From positions 175,939-239,938 of the forward strand of contig JBBHKE010002838.1 in the NCBI GenBank assembly GCA_037447655.1: a DNA stretch of 64,000 nt. Reading direction: 5' to 3'. The position numbers and the translations under genes are program-made. A model generated the notes under the pieces. The model was given only the letters and a program-made list of their open reading frames with translations. It did no database searches and had not been told where the DNA came from. This stretch comes from Zygnema cylindricum (Eukaryota > Streptophyta > Zygnematophyceae > Zygnematales > Zygnemataceae). Positions within the stretch are counted from its first letter, which is position 1. Each line of letters opens with the position of its first letter. Below are positions 44,762 through 55,768 of the stretch, one piece after another.

Positions 44762-47700
44762 TGTTCTCTATATTCCAAAATTTAAGAAAAAATTGTTTTC
44801 CACTTCAGTAGCAAAAATGAAGGGATTTGAAATTTTGCAGAAAAATAGGAAAAAGGTAGTAAACAAAGATGGAAGAGTAGCCTTTGTAGGAACTCGAGGC
44901 CCAAATTTGTTATACCGGATGGACTTGGCTGATGAAATTGACTTTGCATACTCTAATGTCCTTCCAGAAAATGTTTTGTGGCATAAGAGACTCGGTCATG
45001 TTCATCATGAACGGCTTGATAAAATGGTAAAACAAAATATGATAGAAGGTGTCAAATTAGGACAAAAAGATTCTCATGTTTGTGATGGATGTGCTTTGGG
45101 AAAGCTTCATAAGCTGCCCCTACCTCAGGCAGCGGATAACAGGGCCACGGATTTGCTGCAAATAATTCATTCTGATGTGTGGGGACCGTCAAAAGTCCCT
45201 TCACTTAGTGGCAGCCGGTTTTTAGTAACTTTTACAGATGATTTCTCCCCATACAACAAAGTTTACTTTATAAAGGAGAAAAGTGAAGTGTTTACTCACA
45301 TCAAGCACTTTTGGATTTGGGCGGAGAAGCTTCATGAGAAGCCGATTCTCTCCCTTCGGTCCGACAACAGAGGAGAATATATTTCTAATGCATTTTCAGA
45401 TTATTTAAAAGAAAATAGCATCTCTCTTCAATTTACGGTTTCCTATACTCCGGAGCAAAACAGAGTATCCGAAAGACTTAACGTGACTTAAACGGAAAGT
45501 GCAAAATCTATGATGTTAGATAAAAGGACAAATTTTAAATTTTGAGGTGAAGCTTTCTCTTGTGCATCTTATATTAGGAATAAAATAGAAACTAGAGCAG
45601 TAAAAGGTAAACAACCTATAAAGTGTGGACCTAAAAGAAATTCAATGTGAGTCACTTCTTGGTTTTTGGTAGCAAATGCTTTATTTTAGATAATCATCCT
45701 ATTTCTAAGTTTCATCCGAAATCGGTTCCCAAAATTTTTATGGGATATGATGATGATTTCGTAGGCTATAAAGTATACAATATAGATAGAAAAACTCTTC
45801 AGGTTGATAGGAATGTTCAGGTTAAAGAAGAAAGTCACTCGGTTGATGTTTTTGGCATGACAAATTTTGAGAAAAATGCCAAAATTCAAGAAAATGTAAT
45901 TTTTGAAAATGTTCCTCTTCAGTTTGCGACAAGTTCTTCCTCATCTGTCCCGGAGGATCATCTCCTATCCATACTCCGGACATTCCGGTGGTTCAACGAG
46001 TAGGACCTAGTCGGTCCCCTCCTCCTCCTCCTCCACCTCCTCCTCCGCTTCGGCGGACACGGTTGGCTCCAACAGTTCTAGCCTCAGATTTTCCGGGGGG
46101 AAGAAGGCAAAACAACAAGCGGCAAGGCTACAAAGCTAAGAGGCGTCGAAGTGAACATGTGGAGCATGCTATTTTTTCTGCCACAATGGAGCCAGTCACC
46201 ATACAGGAAGATTTTTCAGCCCCGTAGAAGGATCAACGGATTTCCGCGGCGAATGACGAAATGCGATCGATAATCGAGTCTCAAACTTGGAAGCTTGTGG
46301 AGCTTTTACCGGATCGGAAAGCCATTGGGTGTAAGTGTTGTAATTTATAAATCTTTTTTTTTAGTAAACAGGGGTAAAAATAACTTAGAATATTTTTCTA
46401 AGTAGTTTACTGTAATACTTACCTTAATTAGCGTTACAGTAGCAAAAAGTACAGTAGAGTGTATTGTACTTTACAAAGACACGTGTCACCAAAAGAACGT
46501 ATGCAAGTTTTTCGCAGTGGCGCAGAGAGTCAGCCACACGCGTCACGCAGTTGACGATTTGATTCACAGGATCGGACGAACGGGATCTGAACCGAGTATT
46601 CCGGAAATAAATGGTACAGTTTGACGGTACCATCGTCGATTGAATTTGTTCCAACGGACGCGATTCACGAGGGACCACAAGCGCGATTCGCGTGGGACCA
46701 CAAGTGACGAAGCACTCAGGTGCTTCGTACTACACGACCACATTCGGCTAGACTTTAGCGACTATCGCTAACTAAGCATTTGGAACGTTTTGTGTACGGT
46801 TAGAACGTTTTATGTACGGTTCAATAGCTTGAAATATCTGAATAACATTGCTTTGTAGTTTAGTGTAATAAAAAATGGTGTTCCATTAATCAGGTTTTTA
46901 GAAAGTAAAAATTAGGGTTTTGAGGTACAATGACGTACAAGTAGGATGCTTTGTCGTTAGTCAGGAAAATAACTGTAGTAACGATTACCCAAATTAGTAA
47001 AGATCAGTAGATACACATTGTGAGTATATAACTTAGGACTTAGCCAATTTTGTAGTATCTAGTATTGGGAATATGACTTTCTAAGGGCAGTTTTTGGGAA
47101 ACTTCCAAACATCATATCTTATGGTTTATTGGGTAAGTTGGGCTGCAATTTTGGGAATTGTCAGTTTACTGTATTGTTTATCATTGTGGCAAATTTGAAG
47201 CATATTGGCTATTTGAGTAATATTTTGTGTCAGCTCAAAGTTGGCTGTTGAGTAGGTAATTTGATAGTTTCTATTGTTTTTTCATGTCTACTTCCACTAC
47301 TACTGTTGGTTCTCCTCCTGCAACGGTGGTTGTAGAACAATAGTACGTGGGTTTTAAAAGTTTAGTTGAATCCGGATAACTCAATTGAAAGATATAAGGC
47401 TAGGCTTGTTGCAAAAGGTTTTAGTCAAAAGGAAAGAATTGACTATGAAGAGACTTTCTCCCCGGTTGTCTGGTTTCCAACTATTAGAATTTTGTTGTCT
47501 TTAGCAGCCATTGATTATATGGAGTTACATCAAATGGATGTTGAGATAAATTTTTGGCATGGAGATTTAGAGGAAGTGATCTATATGAAGCAGCCTGAAA
47601 TGTATGTAGAGACTAGAAATGAAAATCTTGTTTGTAAGCTGTTGAAATCCTTGTACAGACTGAAGCATGCTCCATGTTAGTGGAATCTGAAACTAGATGA

Positions 47701-48769
47701 GTTTCTAACTAGTCCCGGCTTTGTTCAGATCACTTAATCTATGTTATACAAGGGGAAGATACGATAATTTACATTGCGGTGTATGTAGATGATTTGCTGC
47801 TACTAAGTAAGTCATTAAATGAGATTAACAAAATAAAGGTAGCCTTGAATTCCAGATTTGAGATGAAAGATTTAGGGGAGGAAAAGTACATTCTCGGAAT
47901 TCAAGTAGAAAGGGATAGAGATCGGAGAATAATCTATCTAACGCAACGGGAAGCGATTGGGAATATGCTTGAAAAGTTTGGAATGGCAGAGGTAAAGGGA
48001 AGTGCCACTCCCATGGAATTTAAGCAAAAAGTGGAAGGCACGGAGACCGATGGAGGAGTCATTTTTGATTACACCTTGGAATCAGGGGAGGCAGATTCTA
48101 TGGCTGCCATTCCATATCGTCAGATTGTCGGCAGTCTAATCTACTTCATAAACTGCACACGTCCGAATATTGCGGCAGCAGTCGGTGCTTTAAGCCGCAG
48201 TTTACAAAAATCCGAGGAGATCGGATTGGGAGGCAGCGAAGAGGGTTCTTCGGTATCTTGCAAGAACACGGAATCTACAACTTGCTCTCGGCGGATATGA
48301 AGTTAGAATTAAGACTTGGAGCAATGGGAGTTACGGAGACATGCCAAGCCGCCGCTCCACTACTGGATTCATTCTGAAGATTGGAAGTGGAACATGCTGC
48401 TGGAGCAGCAAACTTCAGAAAGTCACAACTTAGTATACAATGGAGGCTGAATACATGGCAGCCAGCTCAGCTGTCAAGAAGTTACTTTGGGTAAAGTCTC
48501 TCTTTCAAGAACTTCATTTCATGCAATCTAGACCTCAAATAGTGTGGTGTGACAACCAGACAGCTATAGCGATTGCATCTAACCCAAGTCATCACTTCAA
48601 AAGCAAGCACATCAATATCAAGCTACATTTTGTAAGAGAGAAGGTGATGAACAGAATTTTAAAGCTTAGTTATTTGCCGGATGAGATGTTGGTAGCAGAT
48701 ATGATGACTAAGCCTTTACCTGTACCTAAATTGAAGTTTTGTAGAGAGGCATGCGGACTTAGTGACTGA
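44727..48769 (+). pseudogene. Copia F pol (integrase, RT, RNase H)
   Basis: Integrase 44727-45660: zinc region LWHKRLGHVHHERL and CDGCALGK, then HSDVWGPSKVPS, LRSDNRGEYIS and ERLN, so zinc ligands and the D-D-E set are present. A TAA at 45489 (CAA to TAA) and a TGA at 45543 (Trp) follow. Linker with a run of Pro codons at 46017-46049 and GGRRQNNKR. RT starts KAIGCK, is cut by the solo LTR at 46336, resumes [18 protein letters not shown] (shifted), and has an intact YVDD at 47782-47793. TAG at 47678 (CAG). RNase H has MEAEYMAAS, WCDNQTAIAIAS and MTKPLPVP; stop TGA at 48767-48769. Confidence 0.85.
46336..47342 (+). repeat. Solo LTR inside F reverse transcriptase
   Basis: TGTTGTAATTTATAAATC...GTAGAACAATA (closing CA changed to TA). 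Flanks GTAAG (46331-46335) and GTACG (47343-47347), a target duplication with one change, split the RT motif GCK|WVFK. Plus orientation: the end codes MSTSTTTVGSPPATVVVEQ, again a gag N-terminus in the LTR. A third layer of nesting. Confidence 0.8.
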
Positions 48770-48792
48770 TAGAGTCTAAAGGTTTAGGGGAG

Positions 48793-49792
48793 TGTTGTTT
48801 TTGGAAACCTTTAGTCCTCTCTTTATCTCACTGCTATACTGCCATGCTGCGCTAAGTCTGACATCGCAGCTGGAAACCTCTAATCCTCTCCATATTTCTT
48901 TGCTATGCTGCCATGTTGCGTTGCTCTAATATCACAGCTGCGTTGGTAGAACACCGCAACTATAGCAGCTTCAGTGAACAGCTACGCTGCTCTAAAGCAT
49001 CACAGCTGCGCTGGTAGAGCACTGCAGCCATAGCAGTTTGTGTGAAGGATGAATGGTCGTAGACAAGATTTAGTGTTGTATGTAACTCCAAATAGAGTAC
49101 ACAGACTTGGTACACCTCAGGCACACGTGTCGGTCGGTGAGGGAGTTAAGGTTGTTTGATCTGGACGACGAAGTACAGATTCCTTTGGGGACTGGATTTA
49201 CACGTGGAGGTTCATATTCAGTAGGGAACGAATGCGTGGACGGCGGACGGAGTTCGCCGTCATTCTTGGAAGAGAAATATTGAGTGCGCCGTCATTTCGG
49301 TGAACAAACTTTTGTTGCGCACTTTAGCGGCGGCTAGAGTTAAAGATTGATGTAAATACTTTGTACGATAGATGGTGAAGTTTTAGTTTGGTAAAGATTT
49401 AGTGTACCGCTGGACCAAGGTAATTGTGGTACGGTTTAGATCAGCTTTACGCTCACTTGTATATGTAGGACTTAGAATATTTTGGAAGCTAGGAATTCCT
49501 TGTATGAAAACTGCAAAGCAATGTTTGGGGTTTTTTGAATTGTAAGATCATTGTGATCTTTTGGCAGAACTTTGTGAAATAGTGCATGTGTTTTTTTTGG
49601 TGTATTTTATTTATTGTGGCAAATTTGCAGACCTAGTGTGTTTCTGGTTTGCTTGGGACTTCATTGTGAAGTTGGTCATTTGTGGGTATTCGTGAGAGGT
49701 TCCTCTTTGTACTTTGATTGTGATTATGGCAACTGCTGGTGCTGCGCTGCTTTTTCTTCTTCTTCAGGGGCACCAGCTGTCTGAAATCAACA
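48793..49792 (+). repeat. 3' LTR of F
   Basis: Preceded by the purine tract TTTAGGGGAG. Same ends as the 5' LTR and only scattered substitutions plus small indels near the gag start (CTGCTACTGCTGC versus CTGGTGCTGCG). Confidence 0.9.
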
Positions 49793-51000
49793 TTATAAGC
49801 CAAGTTGAGACAAATCAAAATCCCAAAATTCGATGATAAGCAAATCTCCAATGAGATAATAAGAAAATTCACCACCGAGCGCTCCAAGTGTGAGGCTTTC
49901 TATTTCATGGGAAACAAGGAGGGGCGCTGTTTCTAAAAGAATAGGGTCCCAAAAGAGATGATGAAGTACGCTTTGTTTACCGGCGGAGGAGAAACAGCCG
50001 TGAATCCTCACCCTCTCAAGCTCCTTTATCGTTGGGGCCGTCACACTATAGAAGAGCCTAAAAAACACCAGCATGTCAAGCAAGACTCACACCGCAGAAT
50101 ATCATCTAGAAATAGAGTCACCAACTAGCCGCGATGGCTGCAGAATTGGCGGACCTCCGTTTAGGATTTTCCTCCCGGACTGTTGCTCAGACGGCTGATA
50201 AAAAACTCCAACGGAGGAAACATGAGTTACTACAAAATCTAGCGAAGCTTGAACAAGAATCCACGGCGGGTGGAGATGATGACGATGTTATGGGGTGGGA
50301 TATGGAACCTCCTAAGGCTCACCATGCTCGTACCTTTATGTCTAGAGCCGGGAATCTGGGTGTGGGAGACAGTCGCAATAAGCTTTGCAAGTAAACATCA
50401 GAGCAAAAAAAGGACATGCAAAACTGGCCCAACGGGAGCATAACAGATAGGTCACGGGACCACTGTCCTTCACTCCCTGGGCGGTGATTCTGAACAACGA
50501 CTTCGGTCTCGTAATCAAACCTAAGAATCCGCCCCCCACCCCCCCCTCCGTGAAGAAATTGCCCCCCGAATTCGAAGATTACAACAAAAAAAAACAAAGG
50601 GAGATGGGAAAACAGGCAAAAAAGGACGATAAACGGAGTTAGCAACATTGGTTTAAACAGTATATGGCGGAACGCCCGGAGGATAACACACAAGAAACGC
50701 CTCCCGCACCGGAATCAGACAATGAAAGTGAGGAAGCAAGGGGTGGTGCAGGAGAAACCGTAGGAACCAGGTTTCCCCATTTCGTCGCCAAAAACTCAAC
50801 CTTTTTCCTCTAAGCCAGCAGTTATGATAGTAAGGCACCTCATGCCCTACGCCTTCGCCTATGTGAAAAAACTAGCCTCTTCCCATAACCTGCCTGAAGA
50901 ATTCCTCATTCCGGCACTCGAAGAGGAAAATTAACTCGGGAAGGGAGAAAAGAGACCGGGCAGACCAGCCCAGGTCTGTCTTTTTATCTGTCGACCCCAA
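49793..51000 (+). pseudogene. Gypsy H segment of unknown function between gag and protease
   Basis: Not recognised. One frame gives IPKFDDKQISNEIIRKFTTE and KCEAFYFMGNKEGRCF (about 49815-49935), another MAAELADLRLGFSSRTVAQ with a Lys/Arg-rich stretch and DDDDV (50134-50394), and a third a Pro/Glu-rich piece (ETPPAPESDNESEEARG near 50700). It looks like an extra coding domain or a long spacer of the gypsy polyprotein. It begins immediately after F and continues from the gag zinc-knuckle frame. Stops in all frames. Confidence 0.45.
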
Positions 51001-52881
51001 GACCCTTATGATGGATGGGGATTATAAGACATTATCTGTGGCGCTTATCTTCAACCGGCAAGTAATTTCAAACTTAACGCATATGGAGGATACCAGGATG
51101 CAGTGGTCAACACCAGAGCACTCCCAAATTTGATAAGTACCTCAATTTTGCAGCACATGCCCGAGGAACTCCGTCCGAAAATCTGCCCCAGCAACATATG
51201 CCTGAGCACGGTTAGCAGTGGGAACCAGATGGTCCACGAGATTATCAAGGCTATGTTAATCAAGTTCTCCGATGACGTGGGTCAGCGAGTCTAAATCCAG
51301 CTTCCCTTTTTGGTGGTTGAAGGCAAGCAGTTTGAAATTCAGCTGGGATTGGGCACCTGGACAAGGTGTAATATGGAGTTAAGTGTATGGAAGGAGTAGT
51401 TTAGAGTTTGGGACCCTGAGGATTCGGAGGGGACCCAGGTGGTGGTACCCTTGGATTTATGGAATCGAGGGAAAATCAATGCTTCCGTTTCCAAATATTA
51501 TCATGTTAATGCCACCCACACTCGATCAAAATTGCTCGCCAGCGCCACAGACATGACCGAGGTGATATAGCAATTCCCTATTTCTAAGCGGTGGGAAGAG
51601 GGATACCAGAGGAGATTATCACAAGTATCCACACTTTAGCGGGAAGTCGACTAGTCTTTCTCACCTGTTTTTACCAAGGATAAGAATTCCGAGCCTTCGT
51701 CGGAATCTTCGGAGGTTCTGCCCAAAATCTAGAAATTCAATCGACAGGTGGTGTCATTATCAGAGTTGGATTCCTAACTCCGAATACTATCACTTTTCTC
51801 TAAAATCAGCTTGAAACTGAAGTTGTTTTGAAGGCAGGACATTAGGTGGAGTCTTATGTAGCCGTGGAAATATCACCCAAAGCCCAGGCTGTTAGTGAAC
51901 ATCGACTACAACAGCTTCACCAACAGTATCCCTAGCAGTTTCTCGTATCTGCAATCTGCAGAGCTCACTGAAGTCTACCCCAAAATGTTGACAACATCGT
52001 GGGACTGCATTTAGCCATGGATCTAGTAGTGGCAGGATGGTCGTGTTAGGGATACTCTCTAGCAGGAAAAGGTGAGGGACATCAAGACAGCCGAATTCGA
52101 ACATTCTTTCAGATGATCAAATTAATATCCCGGCTGCAGCAGCTTCAAGACACACCAGTGTGGTACGTCTTAGAGAATGTCCACCCGGGAGATTATCAAA
52201 CAAAACAGGTCGCCAATAGCTGGAATCAAGTTACGCAGGTTTAGGGGCTCCACTTTTTTTCCATGCAGCGCAACTGGGATCAAGGGCTCACAGAGTTAGG
52301 GCTTATTGGACTAATCTAATCCTTTTTTCAGTCTTCCAAAAACTCTTACATAACCACAAAACATATCCCCAGATAACTCTGCAACAGATTCTCGGACCAG
52401 GGCTGATGGCCACTACAGTGATAAAGGCTGATTGTGTTCTTTTGGTGCAACAAACCTAGAACCCCACGGCGAGCCCTACCAACCGTGGTGTCCTTCCCCA
52501 ACAGCCATGCATATCGAAAGGGAGCGGCATGAATGATATTTGACAGCAAGACTAGAGCTTGGACAACACTGATGATCAAGGAAGGAGAACAAGCAATGGG
52601 ATTCCAACCTACAACAACGGCAGCACCAGATATTTAAGACCTCCAGAGGTGCAGCCTACTCAGAGAGAACATGGATCTGAATGCGGTCACATGGGTGTTA
52701 AAACATTCTCTTGCCTTTTTTAATCTTGAGTATCCTTAGTCAAGGGCTAGTTACCTTCAAGCTCCAAAGTTGTTAGTAGTGCACGCGAAATTGCAGCTTG
52801 TGGGGGGGAGAGAGGCAACGAGAAAGACTATCATCAAAATTTTCCATTCGCAGCATTTCACCCAAATGAAGGGATTCCTCA
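51001..52881 (+). pseudogene. Gypsy H protease region and spacer
   Basis: Around 51095-51300 the frame VVNTRALPNLISTSILQHMP has the pattern of a retroviral-type aspartic protease (V-D-T-G-A..NLIS), with Asp changed to Asn and Gly to Arg, so the active site is lost; both are G-to-A changes. Downstream FLVVEGKQFEIQLGLGTW and VVPLDLWNRGKINA continue the domain. From 51550 to 52880 I see only a heavily broken low-similarity stretch (TKDKNSEPSSESSEV, then many stops) leading to RT. Confidence 0.6.
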
Positions 52882-54908
52882 GTGGGGGGGAGCGGGAACT
52901 TGGAAGGGGACAACCTAGCGGAAGTTGTCAACAGCAACGTTCTAACAGGAGGAGAAGAAGTAGACCAACAGGTAGGGTTGGAATTTGACATCTCCCGCTG
53001 GGGTAGACCCCCGGAAGCATGGGCAGCAGTGGAACTCGAGAAGATGGATTGGACCTTAGGGGAGCAGCTAGTCCTTCACCAGAAGGCCCAGCTCTCCAAA
53101 TTGTTAGAGGATATCAAACAGGTGTTCTCATGGTCAGATATCGACCTTGGCATTTACAAATGCACCTCTTTTCGTATCGATTTGATAAAAGAGACGGCAA
53201 CTGTTTGGCAGAAGCACTTTCCACTCAGCTTCAAGGAAAAAGAATTTATCACGGCGAAGGTACAAACCCAGATGGAAGCAGGATTCGTGCAAGAAAAGAC
53301 AGGACTCCATGGGTTTGCGTCCCCAACCGTTCTTCCACCCAACATGGACTCGTCTAGGAAAATAGTAGACTTTTAGATGTGTGGAGACTATCGGATGCTC
53401 AACACGGCAACCGTACTTGACCGATACCGGATGCCAACCCCGAAAAGATCTTCGACTCGCTGGCCGGGGCTACCATTTATTCCACTTTAGATAGGAAAAA
53501 TGGGTTCCACCAAATTGCAATGGAGCCAAAGCACCAAGAAAAGACACCGTTTTGGGCGGGGTCGAGGTTGTATGGATGGCTATACATGCTTTTCAGGGTG
53601 AAGAATGCACCAGCGAAATTCCAATGGGCCATGGACGAGGTGCTCTGGGGAATTGACTGTGCACAATGCTATATCGACGATGTGATTATCTTCTGAAATA
53701 CCTTAGAGGAACACTTGGAGCACATACAAATGTTCCTCCGGGCTCTTGAAGCAGCGGGCTTGAAATGTCACCCGGGTAAGGGAATTTTTGGGGTGCAGAA
53801 AATTATTTTCCTGGGACATGAAGTTACTCCAGAGACAATGGGTCCCCATATGGTCAAGGTGGCAGCCCTTGATGCCCTTCCTCCTCCGCAAGACATTTTT
53901 GCACTCCGCACGTTTTTAGGCCTAGCCAACTACTATCACAGATTCATCCCCGAGTTTAGTAGTCATGCCTAGCCTTTGAAATAGTTATTCCAGAAGGACC
54001 AAGAGTGGCGCTATGTGGAACAACAACAGATTTCATTCTATTTTCTAAAGGATTCCCTTAAGCAACACCCCGTGCTCCGGATGTTATGGTAAATATGGCG
54101 GCCCTTGGTGCCCTTCCTCTTCTGCAAGACGTTTCTGCACTCTGCACGTTTTTAGGCCTAACAAACTACTATCAGAGATTCATCCCTGAGCTTAGTAGTC
54201 ATGCCTAGCCTTTGAACCACTTATTCCGGAAGGACCAAGAGTGGTAGTTAGGGAAAAAACAACAGATTTCATTCCAGTTTCTGAAGAATTCCCTTAAGCA
54301 ACACCATGTGCTCCGGATGCCCGATCATCAAGGGCCTTTCCTCCTTTACACTGATTGGAGCAAGTTTGGATTAGGAGCTTTTTTAGCTCAATTAGATGAT
54401 GCTTAGGCGGATTATGTGGTGGCTTACGCTAGTAGAAGCAATAAACAAGCGAAAGGGAACTAGAGCAGCTATCACGAGGAGTTACTTGCAGCAGTTTGGG
54501 CAATCCAACATTTCCGACCATATAAGTATGGGGTTCACTTCACTTTGATTACAAATCACGAGCCTCTCAACTGGATTATGGAGAATAGTAAGCTAACCAG
54601 CAAGCTGGCGAGATGGGTTTTAATATTGCAGAAATATGATTTTTAGCATTATACACCGGGCAAAGGGAAATCCATGGGAACGCCACACCGACGGACTTAG
54701 CAGAATTTTTGACCCTTCCACCAGAGATTCTACCAGGGCCCGTCACGATGAGATTCCTGAAATCACTTTGAGACTTATTCAAGCCTCTTCTGTCTTTATT
54801 TGGCTTGCGCAACCTGGGGGGGAATTGGCAAATTTCTTTGCAGATGCGGAGAGACAGGCTGCGATAGGGGCCGGGCGTAAGGATATTTGGAATGACCCTG
54901 ATTCCCTT
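52882..54908 (+). pseudogene. Gypsy H reverse transcriptase and RNase H
   Basis: Frame 52882-53376 covers the RT entry (VFSWSDIDLGIYKCTSFRID, PLSFKEKEFITAKVQTQMEA, GFASPTVL), then CGDYRMLNTATVLDRYRMP, AGATIYSTLDRKNGFHQIAM (catalytic Asp), YIDDVIIF near 53677 (YxDD intact) and FLGLANYYHRFIPEFSSHA. A 236-bp tandem duplication follows. RNase H: LLYTDWSKFGLGAFLAQLDD, SYHEELLAAVWAIQHF, and ITNHEPLNWI, where the usual TDH/TDN Asp is Asn. Many TAG stops at Gln positions (53968, 54404, 54460, 54643). Ends NDPDSL at the insertion of G; integrase resumes at 61091. Confidence 0.82.
53851..54322 (+). repeat. 236-bp tandem duplication in gypsy RT
   Basis: Copies 53851-54086 and 54087-54322 both run TGGT...GCCCTTG.TGCCCTTCCTC, CTACTATCA.AGATTCATCCC, ...GTGCTCCGGATG. 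They differ at more than 20 positions, so the duplication is old or the copies were exchanged. 236 is not a multiple of three. Confidence 0.88.
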
Positions 54909-55035
54909 TGTTGAAAAGAGGTAATTAATATTTCACTTTCCTATTTTAGTTTTGCTTTAAAGAAAGAGAGCGAGGATCAAAGGCGCGCCATGGTTGCTGC
55001 CATATTTAGAAAGTGGCAGTAAAGGGTAATTTACT

Positions 55036-55115
55036 AAAATGATGCCTAAGTCTAGATTTGAACCTGCGACCTCTAGATTCTCTATAGCCTAACGCCTTAA
55101 CCATTAAGGCGTAAC
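55036..55115 (-). promoter_or_regulatory. Antisense tRNA-like unit in G 5' LTR
   Basis: Minus strand: TTAATGGTTAAGGCGTTAGG (A-box and D-arm-like), AGGTCGCAGGTTCAAATCT (B box GGTTCAAATCT at 55054-55064), CTTAGGCATCA, then TTTT at 55037-55040. ACGCCTTAA-CCA-TTAAGGCGT (55092-55112) is a perfect 9-bp hairpin. Resembles a degenerate elongator tRNA of about 75 nt. Confidence 0.58.
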
Positions 55116-55629
55116 GAAACGATACACGTGACGGGTTTCATAAATATCTAAACATTAACGCAACAGCTAATTAACAGCAGACTAACCAAAAGGAGCAATT
55201 CCTGCATGTACGCGAATCTGAACCGTGTAAAATATGTTTTGATCGGACGGCCGACATTATAGCCGCCACACGAAGTGAGCTTTTGGCGGCATACGGAGAT
55301 AGCGTCACATGGTGCCACGTGGCGCCACATTATTTGATACCGGAGAAGATGGGAGGAGGAACCATGGCTTCCGATTTGATAGGTGTCACCTTGTAGACCT
55401 TGTCGTACAATGGTCGTACAATAAGTACATCGCCCATTGTACCTTCTTGTACTATGTAGTGTTCCTATTGGACTAGGGTTTAGTAGTAGGTAGTCGTGAG
55501 TAGGCAGACCGAGACTTAGTAATATTTAGGTACCTCTCTCTCTAAGAGAGCTTGTAACTATAAAGGTCATCTTTGACCAGCCATAACTTACTGCTCAGGG
55601 GAGCAAATTCAGTGCTTATTTTTGCGTTT

Positions 55630-55663
55630 GACTCAGGGGAGTCTTGTCCTCACAGGGGTGAGG
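55630..55663 (+). promoter_or_regulatory. Tandem leader hairpins, G 5' LTR
   Basis: GACTC-AGGG-GAGTC and CCTCAC-AGGG-GTGAGG. Compared with CTGCAC/GTGCAG of E7 and E9, both sides of the second stem changed together. In the G 3' LTR (60932-60964) both stems have begun to decay. Confidence 0.68.
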
Positions 55664-55768
55664 GTGGTCAGAATACTTTTGTGCCTGGGCGGCGCTTATT
55701 CAGTGGGGAAGTGGAAGGGGCAAATATTATCCTAGAGGCTTTGCATAGGCTGCTCATTCTGTGGGTCA

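Larger units (their letters stand above)
42629..49792 (+). mobile_element. Copia element F nested in gypsy H
   Basis: LTRs 42629-43629 and 48793-49792 with the terminal inverted repeat TGTTG...CAACA. Flanks TCATA (42624-42628) and TTATA (49793-49797) fit a 5-bp target duplication with one change. Contains gag-pol and a solo LTR in RT. Most catalytic residues are intact, but stops interrupt gag and pol. Confidence 0.85.

Noticed and set aside
55036-55115. A functional host tRNA gene
   Set aside because: B box and T-run are good, but acceptor and T stems do not pair convincingly, and the copy is repeated in each LTR.
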